Shown here one piece after another: positions 45,003 to 56,425 of a DNA stretch of 64,000 nucleotides. A model generated the notes under the pieces. The model saw only the letters and a list, made by a program, of their open reading frames with translations, did no database searches and had not been told where the DNA came from. The position numbers and the translations under genes were made by a program. This stretch comes from Paraburkholderia domus (GTDB lineage Bacteria > Pseudomonadota > Gammaproteobacteria > Burkholderiales > Burkholderiaceae), in the NCBI RefSeq assembly GCF_905220705.1, contig NZ_CAJNAT010000005.1:248001-312000 (forward strand). The letters are read 5' to 3'. How positions within the stretch are numbered: position 1 is the stretch's first letter; every line of letters starts with the position of its first letter.

Positions 45003-47222
45003 CTACGTGGTCGGCGACGTATCGCTGATCGGCGGATGCGCACCTGGATCGGGCGGCAGGGCGGTCAACAGCCGCGGCCCGTGCTGCGCGCCGGCCTTCC
45101 AGCCTGCCTGCCAATCCGCTTCGCCGACGGGTTGCGCCGCCAGCATGACGAGGCTATGCGCGGCCACTTCGACCTCCGGCACCGCCAACCGGTGTGGCGC
45201 GCTTTCCGGCTCAGCAGTATCCAGCAGCACATGCCATTCCAGATGCGGTGCGGGTGGCGCGAAACGCACCGTTTCCGCCGAGGCGTTGAGCATCATCAAC
45301 AATACTTCTGTTTCGCCATTCAAGCCTGGACCTGCGCGCCGCAGCGTGAACGCGCGGCCTTCGGGGTCCTGCCAGGCCTCGATGGTGAGTGGATCGCCGT
45401 GTTCATCGAACCAGCCGACATCGAACAGGCCCGGCAATACTTCGCGATCGCCGAACAGAAAGCGCGTTTCGCGCAGCAGCGGATGCTGTTTGCGCAGTGC
45501 GATCACGCGCGCGACGAAGGCGGTCATCTGACGGCCTTCGAGCGACTCCGCGCGCTCCCAGTCAAGCCATGATAGTTCGTTATCCTGGCAGTACGCATTG
45601 TTGTTGCCGTTCTGCGTACGCAGTGACTCGTCGCCTGCCAGCATCATGGGCGTGCCGAGCGCCATCAGCAGCGTGGTAATCAACGAGCGGGCCACGCGCT
45701 TGCGAGTTTCGAGAACGGCCGGATCGTCGGTTGGGCCTTCCACACCCCAATTGCGACTGCAGTTTTCGTTGTGGCCGTCGTTGTTGTCTTCGCCATTCGC
45801 CTCGTTATGCTTGTGTTCGTACGCGGTGACATCGGCGAGCGTAAAGCCGTCATGCGACGTGACAAAGTTGACCGATGCCCACGGCTTCCTGAACCGCCGG
45901 TTGAACAGATCGGCGGAGCCGGTCAGGCGCGCGGCAAGGTCGGGGCGCAGGCCCGCATCGCCGCGCCAGAAGCGGCGCACCGTGTCGCGGAAACGATCGT
46001 TCCATTCGGCGAAGCCCGGCGGATGATTGCCGAGTTGGTAACCGCCCGGGCCGATATCCCACGGCTCGGAAATCAGCTTGCGCTGCGACAGAATCGGGTC
46101 CTGGCGCAATGCGTCGAAGAAACCGGAGCCGGGATCGAAACCATGCTGCTCACGACCGAGCGTCACGCCGAGATCGAAACGGAAGCCGTCGATATTGAAC
46201 TTGGTCGACCAGTAGCGCAGCGAATCCATCACCATCTGCAGCACGCGTGGATGCGCCAGGTTCACGGTGTTGCCGCAGCCGGTGTCGTTGATCTGGTGGC
46301 GTTCGTCGCCGGGAATCAGGCGGTAGTAACTCGCATTGTCGAGGCCGCGCCATGCGACGGTCGGGCCCATCTCGTTGCCTTCGCAGGTGTGGTTGTAGAC
46401 CACGTCGAGAATCACTTCGATGCCGGCCGCGTGCAATTGACGCACGGCGATGCGCATTTCATCGAGCCGGTGCGTGCTCAGATACGACGGCTCCGGTGCA
46501 AAAAATGCCGCGGTGTTGTAACCCCAGTAATTGCGCAGGCCGCGCTCCACCAGAAAGCGGTCATTCAGAAACGCATGCACGGGCAGCAATTCGACAGCGG
46601 TCACGCCGAGTTTCAGTAAATGGTCGATGAATTCCGGCGAAGCCAGTGCGGCAAACGTGCCACGTTCGTGCTGGCGCAAATCGGGGCGCAACATCGACAC
46701 GCCGCGCACATGCGCCTCATAGACGACGGTTTCGCCCCAAGGCACATTCGGACGCTTGTCGTGCGACCAGTCGAAGGCTTCGTCGATCACGACGCACTTC
46801 GGCATGGCCGGCGCCGAATCGCGGCGGTCGATGGAAAGGTCGGCTCGATTCGAATGCACGCGATAGCTGAACAGCGCGTCGGACCAGCGGAACTGCCCGA
46901 CCAGTTTGCGTGCATACGGATCGAGCAACAGTTTGTGCGGATTGAAGCGATGCCCATGTTGCGGCTGATACGGCCCATGCGCGCGAAACCCGTACGCGGT
47001 GCCGGGGTGCGCATTGGGCAAATAGCCGTGCCAGATTTCGTCGGTGCATTCGGGCAGCGTGAAGCGTCGGATCTCTTTGCGACCGGTGGGGTCGAACAGG
47101 CAAAGCTCGATTTTCTGCGCATTCGCCGAGAACACTGCAAAGTTGACGCCGAGGCCGTCCCAGCTGGCGCCGAGCGGATAGGGCGAGCCGGGCAGAAGCC
47201 GGTCGGGCAGTGCATGCGACAT
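45003..47222 (-). CDS. glgX: Glycogen debranching enzyme
   Basis: A 739-aa GH13 isoamylase-type enzyme that removes alpha-1,6 branches, giving linear maltooligosaccharides for TreY/TreZ. An N-terminal CBM48-like domain (GVNFAVFSANAQKIELCLF) precedes the barrel. Catalytic residues are in NIDGFRFDLGVTLG, LISEPWDIGPGGYQ and VTSHDGFTLAD. ATG 47222 follows a GGGGA site; an in-frame codon at 47270 is less likely. The 98-base gap to glgB may hold a weak internal control site. Confidence 0.95.
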   Translation of the reverse strand: MSHALPDRLLPGSPYPLGASWDGLGVNFAVFSANAQKIELCLFDPTGRKEIRRFTLPECTDEIWHGYLPNAHPGTAYGFRAHGPYQPQHGHRFNPHKLLLDPYARKLVGQFRWSDALFSYRVHSNRADLSIDRRDSAPAMPKCVVIDEAFDWSHDKRPNVPWGETVVYEAHVRGVSMLRPDLRQHERGTFAALASPEFIDHLLKLGVTAVELLPVHAFLNDRFLVERGLRNYWGYNTAAFFAPEPSYLSTHRLDEMRIAVRQLHAAGIEVILDVVYNHTCEGNEMGPTVAWRGLDNASYYRLIPGDERHQINDTGCGNTVNLAHPRVLQMVMDSLRYWSTKFNIDGFRFDLGVTLGREQHGFDPGSGFFDALRQDPILSQRKLISEPWDIGPGGYQLGNHPPGFAEWNDRFRDTVRRFWRGDAGLRPDLAARLTGSADLFNRRFRKPWASVNFVTSHDGFTLADVTAYEHKHNEANGEDNNDGHNENCSRNWGVEGPTDDPAVLETRKRVARSLITTLLMALGTPMMLAGDESLRTQNGNNNAYCQDNELSWLDWERAESLEGRQMTAFVARVIALRKQHPLLRETRFLFGDREVLPGLFDVGWFDEHGDPLTIEAWQDPEGRAFTLRRAGPGLNGETEVLLMMLNASAETVRFAPPAPHLEWHVLLDTAEPESAPHRLAVPEVEVAAHSLVMLAAQPVGEADWQAGWKAGAQHGPRLLTALPPDPGAHPPISDTSPTT

Positions 47223-47320
47223 GATTCCCCTTCCTTGTTCTGTTTTATGAACGCTATCGTGGGACTTCATGCAACGAGCGCGCGGCCTGGCGGCCGCGCG
47301 CTTGCCTTACAACACATCCA

Positions 47321-49531
47321 TCAATCCGCGCGCAAAACGATCGTCGCCAAAGGCGGCAGCGTCAGCGCAGCGGAATGCGGCCAGCCGTGGTTCGAGATTT
47401 CGTCGGTATGAATCAGGCCGCCATTACCCATGTTCGAGCCACCGTACACGCCGGCATCCGTATTCAGCACTTCCACCCAGCGGCCGCCGCGCGTCATGCC
47501 GATCCGGTATCCGATCCGCGGCACCGGCGTCATATTGCACACGACGACGAGTTCGCGGCCTTCGCCATCAGTGCGGCGGTAGGCGTACACGCTGTTGCCG
47601 TTGTCGTCGCCGACCAGCCATTGGAAACCGCCCGGCTCGCTGTCGAGCCGATGTAGCGCAGGTTCCTCGTTATACAGATGGTTGAGGTCGCGCACGAGTT
47701 TCTGAACGCCGTGATGGTTCGGATCGTCGAGCAGATGCCAGTGCGGCGACGTGTCGTGATCGAACTCGGCCATCTGGCCGAATTCGCCGCCCATGAACAG
47801 CAGTTTCTTGCCCGGATGCGTCCACATGAAGCCGAAGTACGCGCGCAGATTGGCGAACTTCTGCCATCTGTCGCCGGGCATCTTGCCGAGCAGCGAGCCT
47901 TTGCCGTGAACGACTTCGTCATGCGAGAGCGGCAGCACGAAACGCTCGGAATACGCGTACACCATCCCGAACGTCATCATGTGGTGATGGTATTGGCGGT
48001 AGACCGGGTCCTCTTCCATGTAATGGAGCGTGTCGTGCATCCAGCCCATGTTCCACTTGAACTGGAAACCGAGGCCGCCGTCTTCGATGCGCGCCGTCAC
48101 GCCAGGCCACGCGGTCGATTCTTCGGCGATCGTGATCGCGCCCGGTACGCCCGGCACATAGCCGACTTCATGATTCAGCCGCTTCAGAAACGCGATCGAT
48201 TCGAGGTTTTCGCGCCCGCCGTAGATATTCGGCACCCACTGACCAGGCTCGCGCGAATAGTCGCGATATAGCATCGAGGCGACCGCATCCACGCGCAGGC
48301 CGTCGACGTGATAGCGCTTCAACCACGCGAGACCCGATGCCACCAGGAACGCGCTCACCTCGTTGCGACCGAGGTTGTAGATCATCGTGTTCCAGTCCTG
48401 GTGATAACCTTCGCGCGGATCGGCGTGCTCGTAGAGCGGCGTGCCGTCGAAGTCGACCAGGCCATGCGCGTCGTTCGGAAAGTGCGCCGGCACCCAGTCG
48501 AGAATCACGCCGAGACCGGCCTCGTGCGCCTTGTCGACGAACAGGGCGAATTGCTCAGGCTTGCCGAAGCGTGCGGATGGCGCGAACTGTCCGAGCGGCT
48601 GATAGCCCCACGAACCGCCGAACGGATGCTCGGCAACCGGCATGAACTCCACGTGCGTGAAGCCCATGCTTTTCACGTAAGGAATCAGCCGCTCGGCGAG
48701 TTCTTCCCAGGTGAGCCCGCGCTGACCTTCTTCGGCGACGCGCAGCCACGATTCGGCATGTACTTCGTAGATCGAGATCGGCGAGCGAGGGGTTTGTTTG
48801 GCGGCGCGCGACTGAATCCAATCGTGATCGGTCCATGCAAACTGTTCGATCTCGTCGACGTGCGCGACCACTGACGCAGTGCCCGGCGGCTTTTCCGTTT
48901 GCATCGCGCACGGATCGGCTTTCAACGGCAGCGGATGACCGTCGCGCGACAGCAACTCGTATTTGTAGCGCGTGCCCGGACCGACGCGCGGTACGAACAA
49001 TTCCCATACACCGGCTTGATGACGCAGCCGCATCGGATGACGGCGACCGTCCCACGAATTGAAGTCGCCGACCACCGACACGCGCCGCGCGTTCGGCGCC
49101 CATACGGCGAAGCGCACGCCCGGCACGCCGTCCACTTCCATTGGGCGCGCGCCGAGGCATTCGAGCACCGCGTACGGGTCGCCACCGGCGAGGCGGCCCA
49201 ACGGCTCGTCGCCGAGAACGGGGCCGAACGAATACGTGTCCTCGATTTCCTGCACGGTGCCGTGCCAGTCGATGCGCAAGCGATAGGGCGCCGCCGACGT
49301 GACGCGCCCCGCAAACAGCCCCGGCCTGAGTTGCTTGAGCTCGCCGAGCGTGGCGCCATCCGCGCGTGAAATCACCGTGACGTGCGAGGCGTTGGGTAAC
49401 AGCGCGCGCACCACCGGACCCGCATCCGTCTGATGCATGCCGAGCTGCGAGAAAGGATCGGGGTGACGCGCTTCGACGAGCGCGTCGATTTCGAGCGGTT
49501 GAAGGCCTGCGGCCGGATCGTGCTCACTCAT
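47321..49531 (-). CDS. glgB: 1,4-alpha-glucan branching enzyme
   Basis: A 736-aa GH13 enzyme that makes alpha-1,6 branches. It has two N-terminal beta-sandwich segments, including the CBM48 part ([20 protein letters not shown]). Catalytic residues are in [25 protein letters not shown] and [12 protein letters not shown]. Its start overlaps the end of the treS-maltokinase gene by eight bases. In the GlgE pathway it works on GlgE-made chains. Confidence 0.97.
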   Translation of the reverse strand: MSEHDPAAGLQPLEIDALVEARHPDPFSQLGMHQTDAGPVVRALLPNASHVTVISRADGATLGELKQLRPGLFAGRVTSAAPYRLRIDWHGTVQEIEDTYSFGPVLGDEPLGRLAGGDPYAVLECLGARPMEVDGVPGVRFAVWAPNARRVSVVGDFNSWDGRRHPMRLRHQAGVWELFVPRVGPGTRYKYELLSRDGHPLPLKADPCAMQTEKPPGTASVVAHVDEIEQFAWTDHDWIQSRAAKQTPRSPISIYEVHAESWLRVAEEGQRGLTWEELAERLIPYVKSMGFTHVEFMPVAEHPFGGSWGYQPLGQFAPSARFGKPEQFALFVDKAHEAGLGVILDWVPAHFPNDAHGLVDFDGTPLYEHADPREGYHQDWNTMIYNLGRNEVSAFLVASGLAWLKRYHVDGLRVDAVASMLYRDYSREPGQWVPNIYGGRENLESIAFLKRLNHEVGYVPGVPGAITIAEESTAWPGVTARIEDGGLGFQFKWNMGWMHDTLHYMEEDPVYRQYHHHMMTFGMVYAYSERFVLPLSHDEVVHGKGSLLGKMPGDRWQKFANLRAYFGFMWTHPGKKLLFMGGEFGQMAEFDHDTSPHWHLLDDPNHHGVQKLVRDLNHLYNEEPALHRLDSEPGGFQWLVGDDNGNSVYAYRRTDGEGRELVVVCNMTPVPRIGYRIGMTRGGRWVEVLNTDAGVYGGSNMGNGGLIHTDEISNHGWPHSAALTLPPLATIVLRAD

Positions 49532-52500
49532 AGTCGCCCTCGGCCGGAGTAGGCGGTGTGGCGGCGCCTGGCGCCTGGGTTGATGGATCGTGCTGCGAGT
49601 GGCCGGTGTCGCCGAGCAACCGGCTGGTGAGCGCGGCGAGGCCGCGTACCGGCAAACTGAGCCACGTCGGACGGTTGGCCGCTTCGTAACGGATTTCGTA
49701 CGCGGCTTTCTCGATCAGGAACAGATCGAGCAAGGATTGTTCGGCTTCGGGCGCGACCAGTTGCGTCGGCGAATCCGCGACGGCGGCGCGGTACTCCTTC
49801 AGGAACGTTTCGGTCGCGTGGGCCCGGAAGCGGTCGAACAGCACGCGTTTGCGATCGGCAGTTTGCTGCGGCGCGCTTTCCATCGTGGACTGCGCCGCTG
49901 CGCTCGCATACGAGAGCGAGCGCATCAAGCCGGCCACGTCGCGCAACGGGCTCGACTTCTGACGCCGCTCCTCGAGCGTGCGCGCCGGCTCGCCTTCGAA
50001 GTCGATCAGATAGGCGTCGCCCTGCGCGACCAGCACCTGACCCAGATGGAAGTCGCCGTGAATGCGAGTGCGCAGTGCGCCCGCATCGCCCGACACCAGC
50101 TTGCTGACCGCGGCGACCAACGCGGCGCGGCGGTCGATCAGGCTTTGCGCCAACGCTTTCGTGTCCGGATCGCTCATCTGCTCGATGCGCGGGGCGAGCA
50201 GATCGAGCGCGCCGGCGAGCATGGACTGCGTGCCGTCGACCCACGCCTTCACCTGGTCGGCGCTGGCGAGTTCCGGTGCGAATGCCGGGTCGTCGGAAGG
50301 TGACGCAAGCGCCATGTGCAGTTCGCCGAGCCGCTTACCGATGGTGCCGGCCAGCGCGCTGTAGCCTTCCATGAGAATCGCTTCGTTGTCGCGATCCGGC
50401 GATTGCCCGTCCGTGTCGACGGCGATGGCGAGTTCGTCCACCGAGCGGCGCAGGTAGTCGAGCGACCAGTTCCAGGCGTCGCCCTGATTGTCGATATAGC
50501 CTTGCAAGATAGCGAGCGTATGGGGCACGCCTTCGGGATCGACGCGCACCACTTCACCATACAGTGGCGCGGTGTTCGCGTAGCCGAGCTGGGTCAGATA
50601 GCGGCTGATTTCCGCTTCCGGATGAATGCCGCTTACCAGACGCCGCACGAGTTTGAGCACCGCGGCATCGGCGATGATCAGCGAGCTGTTGCTTTGTTCG
50701 GCTGCCAGCCAGCGGATCTCAGGCCGTTCGCCGAGATCGTCGAGTTCGGAGAAGCGCTCGGTCGGTATGAACCTGATTTCGCTCTTCTGCACGGTCGGAA
50801 TGACCGCGCGTTCGCGCAGTTTGCGCAGCACGCCATGCGCGAAGATCGGCAGCGCGAACGCGTCCGTCAGATGGCCGACGTTGCGGCCGCGGCGCACGCG
50901 CGCCAGCGCCAGTTGCATGAACAGCGGTGTAGTGGTTTCGCCGCCCCACGTGATTGCGATCGGCACCACGTAGCGCTCGGTGTGATCGCCCACGTCCGCT
51001 TCGATCTCGGTAAATGCGAAACCGCCGTTCGGGATCGTGGTCAATGCGGCAAGGTGCACGGCGTGCATCTTCTGATCCTTCGATGCAAACCAGCGGCGCC
51101 GGCTCAGCCATGACGGCAGCACTTCGGATTCGAGCAGGCGGACGTTTTCCGGCGTCGGGCCGGCCTGGCCCTCGCGGATCACGATCGTAACGAATTCGGG
51201 TAGCGGCTCGGAATGTGCCTGCGCCCAGGTCGGACGCTGGCCGCCCGGGCACAGCATGAACCACAGGAAACCGTACGGCGGGAAGGTCAGCAGATAAGTG
51301 AGCTGGCCGATTGCCGGGAACACGGAATCGGCGGTCATTTCGATCGGCACCGAGCCGTTGAATTCCGATAGATCGAGTTCGACCGCTTGCGGTGCGCGCG
51401 ACAGGTTGGCTACGCACAATATCGGCGGCTCGCCTGGCAGTTCGCGCAGATACGCAAGGATCTTGCGGTTTTCCGGTTTCAGGAAGCGGATCGTGCCGCG
51501 TCCGAAGGTTTGTTTCGCGCGACGCGTGGCGAGCATGCGCCGGGTCCAGTTCAACAGCGAATGCGGGTCGCGGCTTTGCGCTTCGACGTTCACGGCGTCG
51601 AAGCCGTACAACGACCCCATCACCGGCGGCAGCACCAGTTGCTCAGGATCCGCGCGCGAGAATCCGCCGTTGCGATCCGACGACCATTGCATCGGCGTGC
51701 GCACGCCGTCGCGATCGCCGAGGTGAATGTTGTCGCCCATGCCGAGCTCGTCGCCGTAGTAGATCACGGGCGTGCCGGGCATCGACAGCAGCAGCGAATT
51801 GATCAGCTCGATGCGCCGGCGGTCGCGCTCCATCAGCGGCGCGAGGCGGCGGCGAATGCCGAGGTTCAGGCGCGCGCGCCGATCGCTCGCATAGGTGTTC
51901 CACAGATAATCGCGCTCGGAATCCGTGACCATTTCCAGCGTCAGTTCATCGTGATTGCGCAGGAAAATCGCCCATTGGTTCGTTTCCGCGAGGTCCGGCG
52001 TCTGCCGCATGATGTCGGTGATCGGGAAGCGATCCTCGCTCGCAATCGACATATAGATGCGCGGCATCAGCGGGAAGTGAAACGCCATGTGGCATTCGTC
52101 TTCGTCGCCGAAATATTCCTTCACGTCTTCCGGCCACTGGTTTGCTTCGGCGAGCAGCATGCGGTTCGGATACTCGGCGTCGATGGTCGCGCGGATCTTC
52201 TTCAGTACCGCATGCGTTTCCGGCAGGTTCTCGTTGTTGGTGCCTTCGCGTTCGACCAGATACGGCACCGCGTCGAGCCGCAGCCCGTCAATGCCCATGT
52301 CGAGCCAGAAGCGCATCACTTGCAGCACTTCCTTCAGCACGGCCGGATTGTCGAAGTTCAGATCGGGCTGATGCGAATAGAAGCGATGCCAGTAGTAAGC
52401 GCCCGCGACCGGATCGTGCGTCCAGTTCGACGGCTCCGAATCGATGAAGATGATGCGCGTTTCCTGGTACTTCTGATCGGTATCGGACCACACATAGTAG

Positions 52501-52985
52501 TTGCGATGATTCGACCCCGGCTTCGCGCGACGGGCGCGCTGAAACCACGGGTGCTGATCCGACGTGTGGTTGATCACCAGTTCCGTAATCACGCGGATGC
52601 CGCGTGCGTGCGCTTCCTGAATGAAGCGCTTCACGTCGGAAAGCTGGCCGTAGTCCGGATGCACATTGCGGTAATCGGCGATGTCGTAGCCGTCGTCGCG
52701 ACGCGGCGACGGATAGAACGGCAGCAGCCAGATCGCATTCACACCGAGCTCGGCGATGTAATCGAGCTTCGCGATCAAGCCGGGAAAATCGCCCACGCCG
52801 TCGTTGTTTGCGTCAAAGAACGACTTGATGTGCACCTGATAAATGATCGCGTCTTTGTACCAGAGTGGATCGTCGCTCAGGGCCGCGGGCTTGCCGCGCC
52901 GATGCGAGCGCGCCTTGGCCGCACTGTCGGTGGCCGCGCTCGCATGGGTTTGCGACGTGCTTTGGGCTGAATCGTCACGCTTCAT
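49524..52985 (-). CDS. treS: Trehalose synthase / maltokinase fusion
   Basis: A 1153-aa fusion. Residues from about 40 to 600 are trehalose synthase (GH13, trehalose-maltose isomerase) with catalytic residues in [25 protein letters not shown] and [11 protein letters not shown]. The remainder is a maltokinase (Pep2/Mak) with [14 protein letters not shown] and [17 protein letters not shown], typical of the kinase-like fold. Together they turn trehalose into maltose 1-phosphate, the GlgE donor. The fusion is common in bacteria with this route. Its start overlaps the glgE stop (ATGA), and a basic Ser/Ala-rich tail precedes the enzyme. Confidence 0.96.
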   Translation of the reverse strand: MKRDDSAQSTSQTHASAATDSAAKARSHRRGKPAALSDDPLWYKDAIIYQVHIKSFFDANNDGVGDFPGLIAKLDYIAELGVNAIWLLPFYPSPRRDDGYDIADYRNVHPDYGQLSDVKRFIQEAHARGIRVITELVINHTSDQHPWFQRARRAKPGSNHRNYYVWSDTDQKYQETRIIFIDSEPSNWTHDPVAGAYYWHRFYSHQPDLNFDNPAVLKEVLQVMRFWLDMGIDGLRLDAVPYLVEREGTNNENLPETHAVLKKIRATIDAEYPNRMLLAEANQWPEDVKEYFGDEDECHMAFHFPLMPRIYMSIASEDRFPITDIMRQTPDLAETNQWAIFLRNHDELTLEMVTDSERDYLWNTYASDRRARLNLGIRRRLAPLMERDRRRIELINSLLLSMPGTPVIYYGDELGMGDNIHLGDRDGVRTPMQWSSDRNGGFSRADPEQLVLPPVMGSLYGFDAVNVEAQSRDPHSLLNWTRRMLATRRAKQTFGRGTIRFLKPENRKILAYLRELPGEPPILCVANLSRAPQAVELDLSEFNGSVPIEMTADSVFPAIGQLTYLLTFPPYGFLWFMLCPGGQRPTWAQAHSEPLPEFVTIVIREGQAGPTPENVRLLESEVLPSWLSRRRWFASKDQKMHAVHLAALTTIPNGGFAFTEIEADVGDHTERYVVPIAITWGGETTTPLFMQLALARVRRGRNVGHLTDAFALPIFAHGVLRKLRERAVIPTVQKSEIRFIPTERFSELDDLGERPEIRWLAAEQSNSSLIIADAAVLKLVRRLVSGIHPEAEISRYLTQLGYANTAPLYGEVVRVDPEGVPHTLAILQGYIDNQGDAWNWSLDYLRRSVDELAIAVDTDGQSPDRDNEAILMEGYSALAGTIGKRLGELHMALASPSDDPAFAPELASADQVKAWVDGTQSMLAGALDLLAPRIEQMSDPDTKALAQSLIDRRAALVAAVSKLVSGDAGALRTRIHGDFHLGQVLVAQGDAYLIDFEGEPARTLEERRQKSSPLRDVAGLMRSLSYASAAAQSTMESAPQQTADRKRVLFDRFRAHATETFLKEYRAAVADSPTQLVAPEAEQSLLDLFLIEKAAYEIRYEAANRPTWLSLPVRGLAALTSRLLGDTGHSQHDPSTQAPGAATPPTPAEGDYE

Positions 52986-55900
52986 GTCGCACCTTCCGTT
53001 GGGGTTGGGTTGCCAGCGTTGTCTGCGTGATAGTCGCTGTCGGCATCATCCGGGCGCTCGGCGGGCAGGCCGCCGAGCGGCGCGATGCGCCAGATCGAAA
53101 ACGGCTGGCCAGAACCGAGCCGGACGTGTTGCGAGCGGCCGTGCCATTCGAAGCGTGCGCCGGTCATCTGATCGGTCACTTCCAGCGCGCCATGGTCGTG
53201 CAGATTCCAGTGCTGGAAAGTGTCCCACGACAATTCAATGTCTGCGCCCTGTTCGTTGAATGGGTCGAGATTGATTGCCACCAGGATCACGTTGTCGCGT
53301 GCCTGCGTCGCTTTTTCGAAGAACAGGATGTTGTCATTGTGCGCGGGGAGGAACGTGAGGCCCAGATGCGTTTGCAGCGCCGGGTTCGTGCTGCGAATCC
53401 GGTTCAACGCACTGATCTCGCCGACAATGTTGCCGGGCCGGTTCCAGTCCCACGCGCGCAGCTGATACTTCTCGGAATCCAGATATTCCTCGCTGTTCGG
53501 CAGCGCGGCGGCTTCGCACAATTCGAAACCGCTATACACGCCCCACAATCCGGCGAGCGTGGATGCCAACGCGGCCCGAATCAGAAAGCCGGAACGTCCG
53601 GAAGACTGCAAATGCCGCGGGTTGATGTCCGGCGTATTGACGAAGAAATTCGGCCGGTAGAAATCACGCGCGCTGGTTTGCGTGAGTTCGGTCATGTACT
53701 CGATGAAGTCGCGTTTGGACTCACGCCACGTGAAATACGTGTACGACTGCGAGAAGCCGATCTTCCCGAGCCGGTTCATCATGCGCGGCCGGGTGAAGGC
53801 TTCGGCGAGAAAGATCGTGTCGGGATAGCGCGAGCGCACGTCGGCGATTACCCATTCCCAGAACGGCAGCGGTTTGGTGTGGGGATTGTCGACCCGGAAA
53901 ATGTGCACACCCGCCTCGATCCAGAACAGGAAGACGTCGCGCAGCGCGAGCCATAGACCGGGCTTGGCGTCGTGCGCATAGAAGTCGGGATTGACGATGT
54001 CCTGGTACTTCTTCGGCGGGTTTTCCGCGTAACGCAGCGTGCCGTCGGGCCGCCAGGCGAACCACGTCGGATGCTCCTTCAGCCAGGGGTGATCCGGCGA
54101 GCACTGGATCGCGAAGTCGAGCGCGATTTCGAGGCCGTGCGCGTGCGCGGCGGCCAGCATCTGCTTGAAGTCGTCGAGCGTGCCGAGTTCGGGATGCACA
54201 GCGGTGTGGCCACCTTCGGTCCCGCCGATCGCATAGGGGCTGCCTACGTCCCCCGGTTGCGCGTTCAGCGTGTTGTTGCGGCCTTTGCGGTTCGCGATGC
54301 CGATCGGGTGGATCGGCGGGAAGTACAGCACGTCGAAACCCATGTCGCGGATGCGCGGCAGTTTCGTGATGACGTCAGCGAAAGTGCCGTGGCGCGATTC
54401 GTCGTCGCTCATCGAGCGCGGGAAGATCTCGTACCAGCTGGCAAAGCGCGCGGCGGTCCGGTCGGCATCGATCTTGTAGACGATCGGATCGCGGCTCAGG
54501 AACGGCCGGTGGCGCGCGGCGGTCATCGCTTTCGCGGTGGCCGGTTCGAGCAGCAGCGCGAGCTTGGCCTCGGGGTCGGCCTTGGTGAAGAGCTTGACGA
54601 TCTGTTCGAGCGGCTCGGTCACCGCGCCTTCTGCGGTTTCCACTTCGGCGAGCACCAGCGCGAACAGATGCGTGGCTTCGTCGAGTTCGAGCTCGACGGT
54701 TTGGCCTGCCTTCAGCTTCTTCTGGATATGCTCGACCAGCGACGCAAAATCGTCGCGCCATGCGATGACCGTGAATTCGTGACGGCCGAGACGCTCCAGC
54801 GGGATGCGTGCTTTCCAGATATCGAGGCCGGCCGGCTGTGCCGGGCTCATCGGTACTTCGTGCCAGGCCGTTTCGTCGGCGGCGCGCCAGATAACGGCGG
54901 CGGCAATCTTGTCGTGACCTTCCGCGAAGATCGCGGCGGTGATTTCGGCGCGTTCGCCCACTGAACGCTTGGCGGGGAAGCGTCCATCGTCGACCGAGGG
55001 CGCTACGCTCTCGATCGCCACGCGCGGCGCGTTGATCGCTTCGAGGACGGTTTTGTGGCCGCTGCGCTTGCTGTTCGCTTTGTCGATGGGCGGCGCGAGG
55101 CGGACCGGATTGTCGGCTACCGCGCGGAACAGGCGCACTGCGCCGGGTGCGAGCGTGAACGGCGTCAATGCGGCGGGCGTGGCTTGCCCAGGCGCGTCGA
55201 GCGGGGCGAAGCGGGTGAAGTTGCCCGGCACGCCCGGGAGGAAGCGCGCGGGGTCGACGCGCACAGGCGCGCCGAGGTCCGGATTGATGACGATCAGGAC
55301 CGCTTCGGCAGCGTTGCGCAGATCGGGTGTGTCGGCACGCAGCAAGACGGCTGCAGGCGCGCCGGGACCGCTCAGCGGGCGCAATTCGCCATTGGCGTGC
55401 AGCGTCTTCGTATGGCGCGCCACCTCGTTCGCATGGCTGATCCGTTCCGAAAGATCGAAAGGCTTCGATTGACAGGCCAGCGCAAACTGCGAAGCGTCGC
55501 CGCGTGTCTGCGACATCGGCTCGGCGATGCCGTATTCGAAGCCCATCGGCATCATCCAGCCGGTGCCGGTCGAGGCCGACGCGAACAACGCACGCCGGTA
55601 GGCCCGTTCGACGATGGCGGCGTCGTGCGCATCGCCGAGATCGGCGGCGAGGCGGGTGCCGTAAGGCGCTTCGGGAAAGGCGATGGGTGGGGCGATGCGC
55701 GCGAGGGCGGCATGCTCTTCCACCATCCAGCTGGCGCGGAAGTCCCACCAGCGCACCGACGAGAACACGCTGTCGAAGCCCGCGCCTTCGAGGCCGAGCA
55801 GATCGCTCCGGGCGAGACCCGGCGTCGCGGCAAGGAAACGCACGTCAGGATGCTTTGGGCGAACCGCGTCGCCGAGTTGCCGCCAAACTGCGGCCGGCAC

Positions 55901-56425
55901 GCGATGCGGCGAATCGAACCGGAAGCCGCCAACCCCCGCCTCGGCCAGCGCCAGCAATTGCTGCGTCCACCAGTTGACTAGCGGTGTGCTGCTGGCTGCA
56001 TCGTTGAAGTTGGCATACGCGACGTTGTCCTCGTGATGCACGTGGCGTGGATCGAGCCGCGCCTCGTCAGACTCGAATGAGTGGAACCAGCCGGGATGTT
56101 CGGCGTACAGCACGCCATCGGCAGCCATCCGGTCGATCACCAGGTCGACCAGCAAGATCAAGCCATGCTGGCGGGCGGCGTGAGTAAGCGTGCGAATCGC
56201 CTCCGTGGCCGGTTGCTGAGTCTCGAACACCGGATGCAGCCGGCCGTGGTTGCCGACCACCTGTCCGTGACCCGCCCGGCCCGGCTCGAAGATGCCGCCG
56301 ATCAGTGCGTGATCGAAGCCCAGTCCGGCTGCGTGAGCGAACTGCGAGGGCCATGCATCGAGCGGCCCGACGAGAAGTGAATGGAAAAAGTAAATCCGCG
56401 GCGCGTACCCGTTTGGAGATTCCAT
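52982..56425 (-). CDS. glgE: Alpha-1,4-glucan:maltose-1-phosphate maltosyltransferase with extra N-terminal GH13-like half
   Basis: A 1147-aa protein. The C-terminal two thirds are GlgE: GHIFRVDNPH-type nucleophile (D846 in HIFRVDNPHTKPLPFWEW), acid Glu in IFLAEAFTRPRMM and AAVIWRAADE in the N-domain. GlgE extends alpha-glucan with maltose 1-phosphate. Typical GlgE is about 660-700 aa. Here about 480 residues at the N-terminus resemble a second GH13 barrel: D171 in GGFRFDSPHR is kept, but the acid position reads FLAATPG without Glu. That half is probably inactive. First gene of the seven-gene cluster. Confidence 0.93.
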   Translation of the reverse strand: MESPNGYAPRIYFFHSLLVGPLDAWPSQFAHAAGLGFDHALIGGIFEPGRAGHGQVVGNHGRLHPVFETQQPATEAIRTLTHAARQHGLILLVDLVIDRMAADGVLYAEHPGWFHSFESDEARLDPRHVHHEDNVAYANFNDAASSTPLVNWWTQQLLALAEAGVGGFRFDSPHRVPAAVWRQLGDAVRPKHPDVRFLAATPGLARSDLLGLEGAGFDSVFSSVRWWDFRASWMVEEHAALARIAPPIAFPEAPYGTRLAADLGDAHDAAIVERAYRRALFASASTGTGWMMPMGFEYGIAEPMSQTRGDASQFALACQSKPFDLSERISHANEVARHTKTLHANGELRPLSGPGAPAAVLLRADTPDLRNAAEAVLIVINPDLGAPVRVDPARFLPGVPGNFTRFAPLDAPGQATPAALTPFTLAPGAVRLFRAVADNPVRLAPPIDKANSKRSGHKTVLEAINAPRVAIESVAPSVDDGRFPAKRSVGERAEITAAIFAEGHDKIAAAVIWRAADETAWHEVPMSPAQPAGLDIWKARIPLERLGRHEFTVIAWRDDFASLVEHIQKKLKAGQTVELELDEATHLFALVLAEVETAEGAVTEPLEQIVKLFTKADPEAKLALLLEPATAKAMTAARHRPFLSRDPIVYKIDADRTAARFASWYEIFPRSMSDDESRHGTFADVITKLPRIRDMGFDVLYFPPIHPIGIANRKGRNNTLNAQPGDVGSPYAIGGTEGGHTAVHPELGTLDDFKQMLAAAHAHGLEIALDFAIQCSPDHPWLKEHPTWFAWRPDGTLRYAENPPKKYQDIVNPDFYAHDAKPGLWLALRDVFLFWIEAGVHIFRVDNPHTKPLPFWEWVIADVRSRYPDTIFLAEAFTRPRMMNRLGKIGFSQSYTYFTWRESKRDFIEYMTELTQTSARDFYRPNFFVNTPDINPRHLQSSGRSGFLIRAALASTLAGLWGVYSGFELCEAAALPNSEEYLDSEKYQLRAWDWNRPGNIVGEISALNRIRSTNPALQTHLGLTFLPAHNDNILFFEKATQARDNVILVAINLDPFNEQGADIELSWDTFQHWNLHDHGALEVTDQMTGARFEWHGRSQHVRLGSGQPFSIWRIAPLGGLPAERPDDADSDYHADNAGNPTPTEGAT

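Noticed and set aside
43617..45572. A 651-codon plus-strand frame opposite treZ and glgX
   Set aside because: Same reason: antisense to conserved GH13 genes, with composition typical of a shadow frame.
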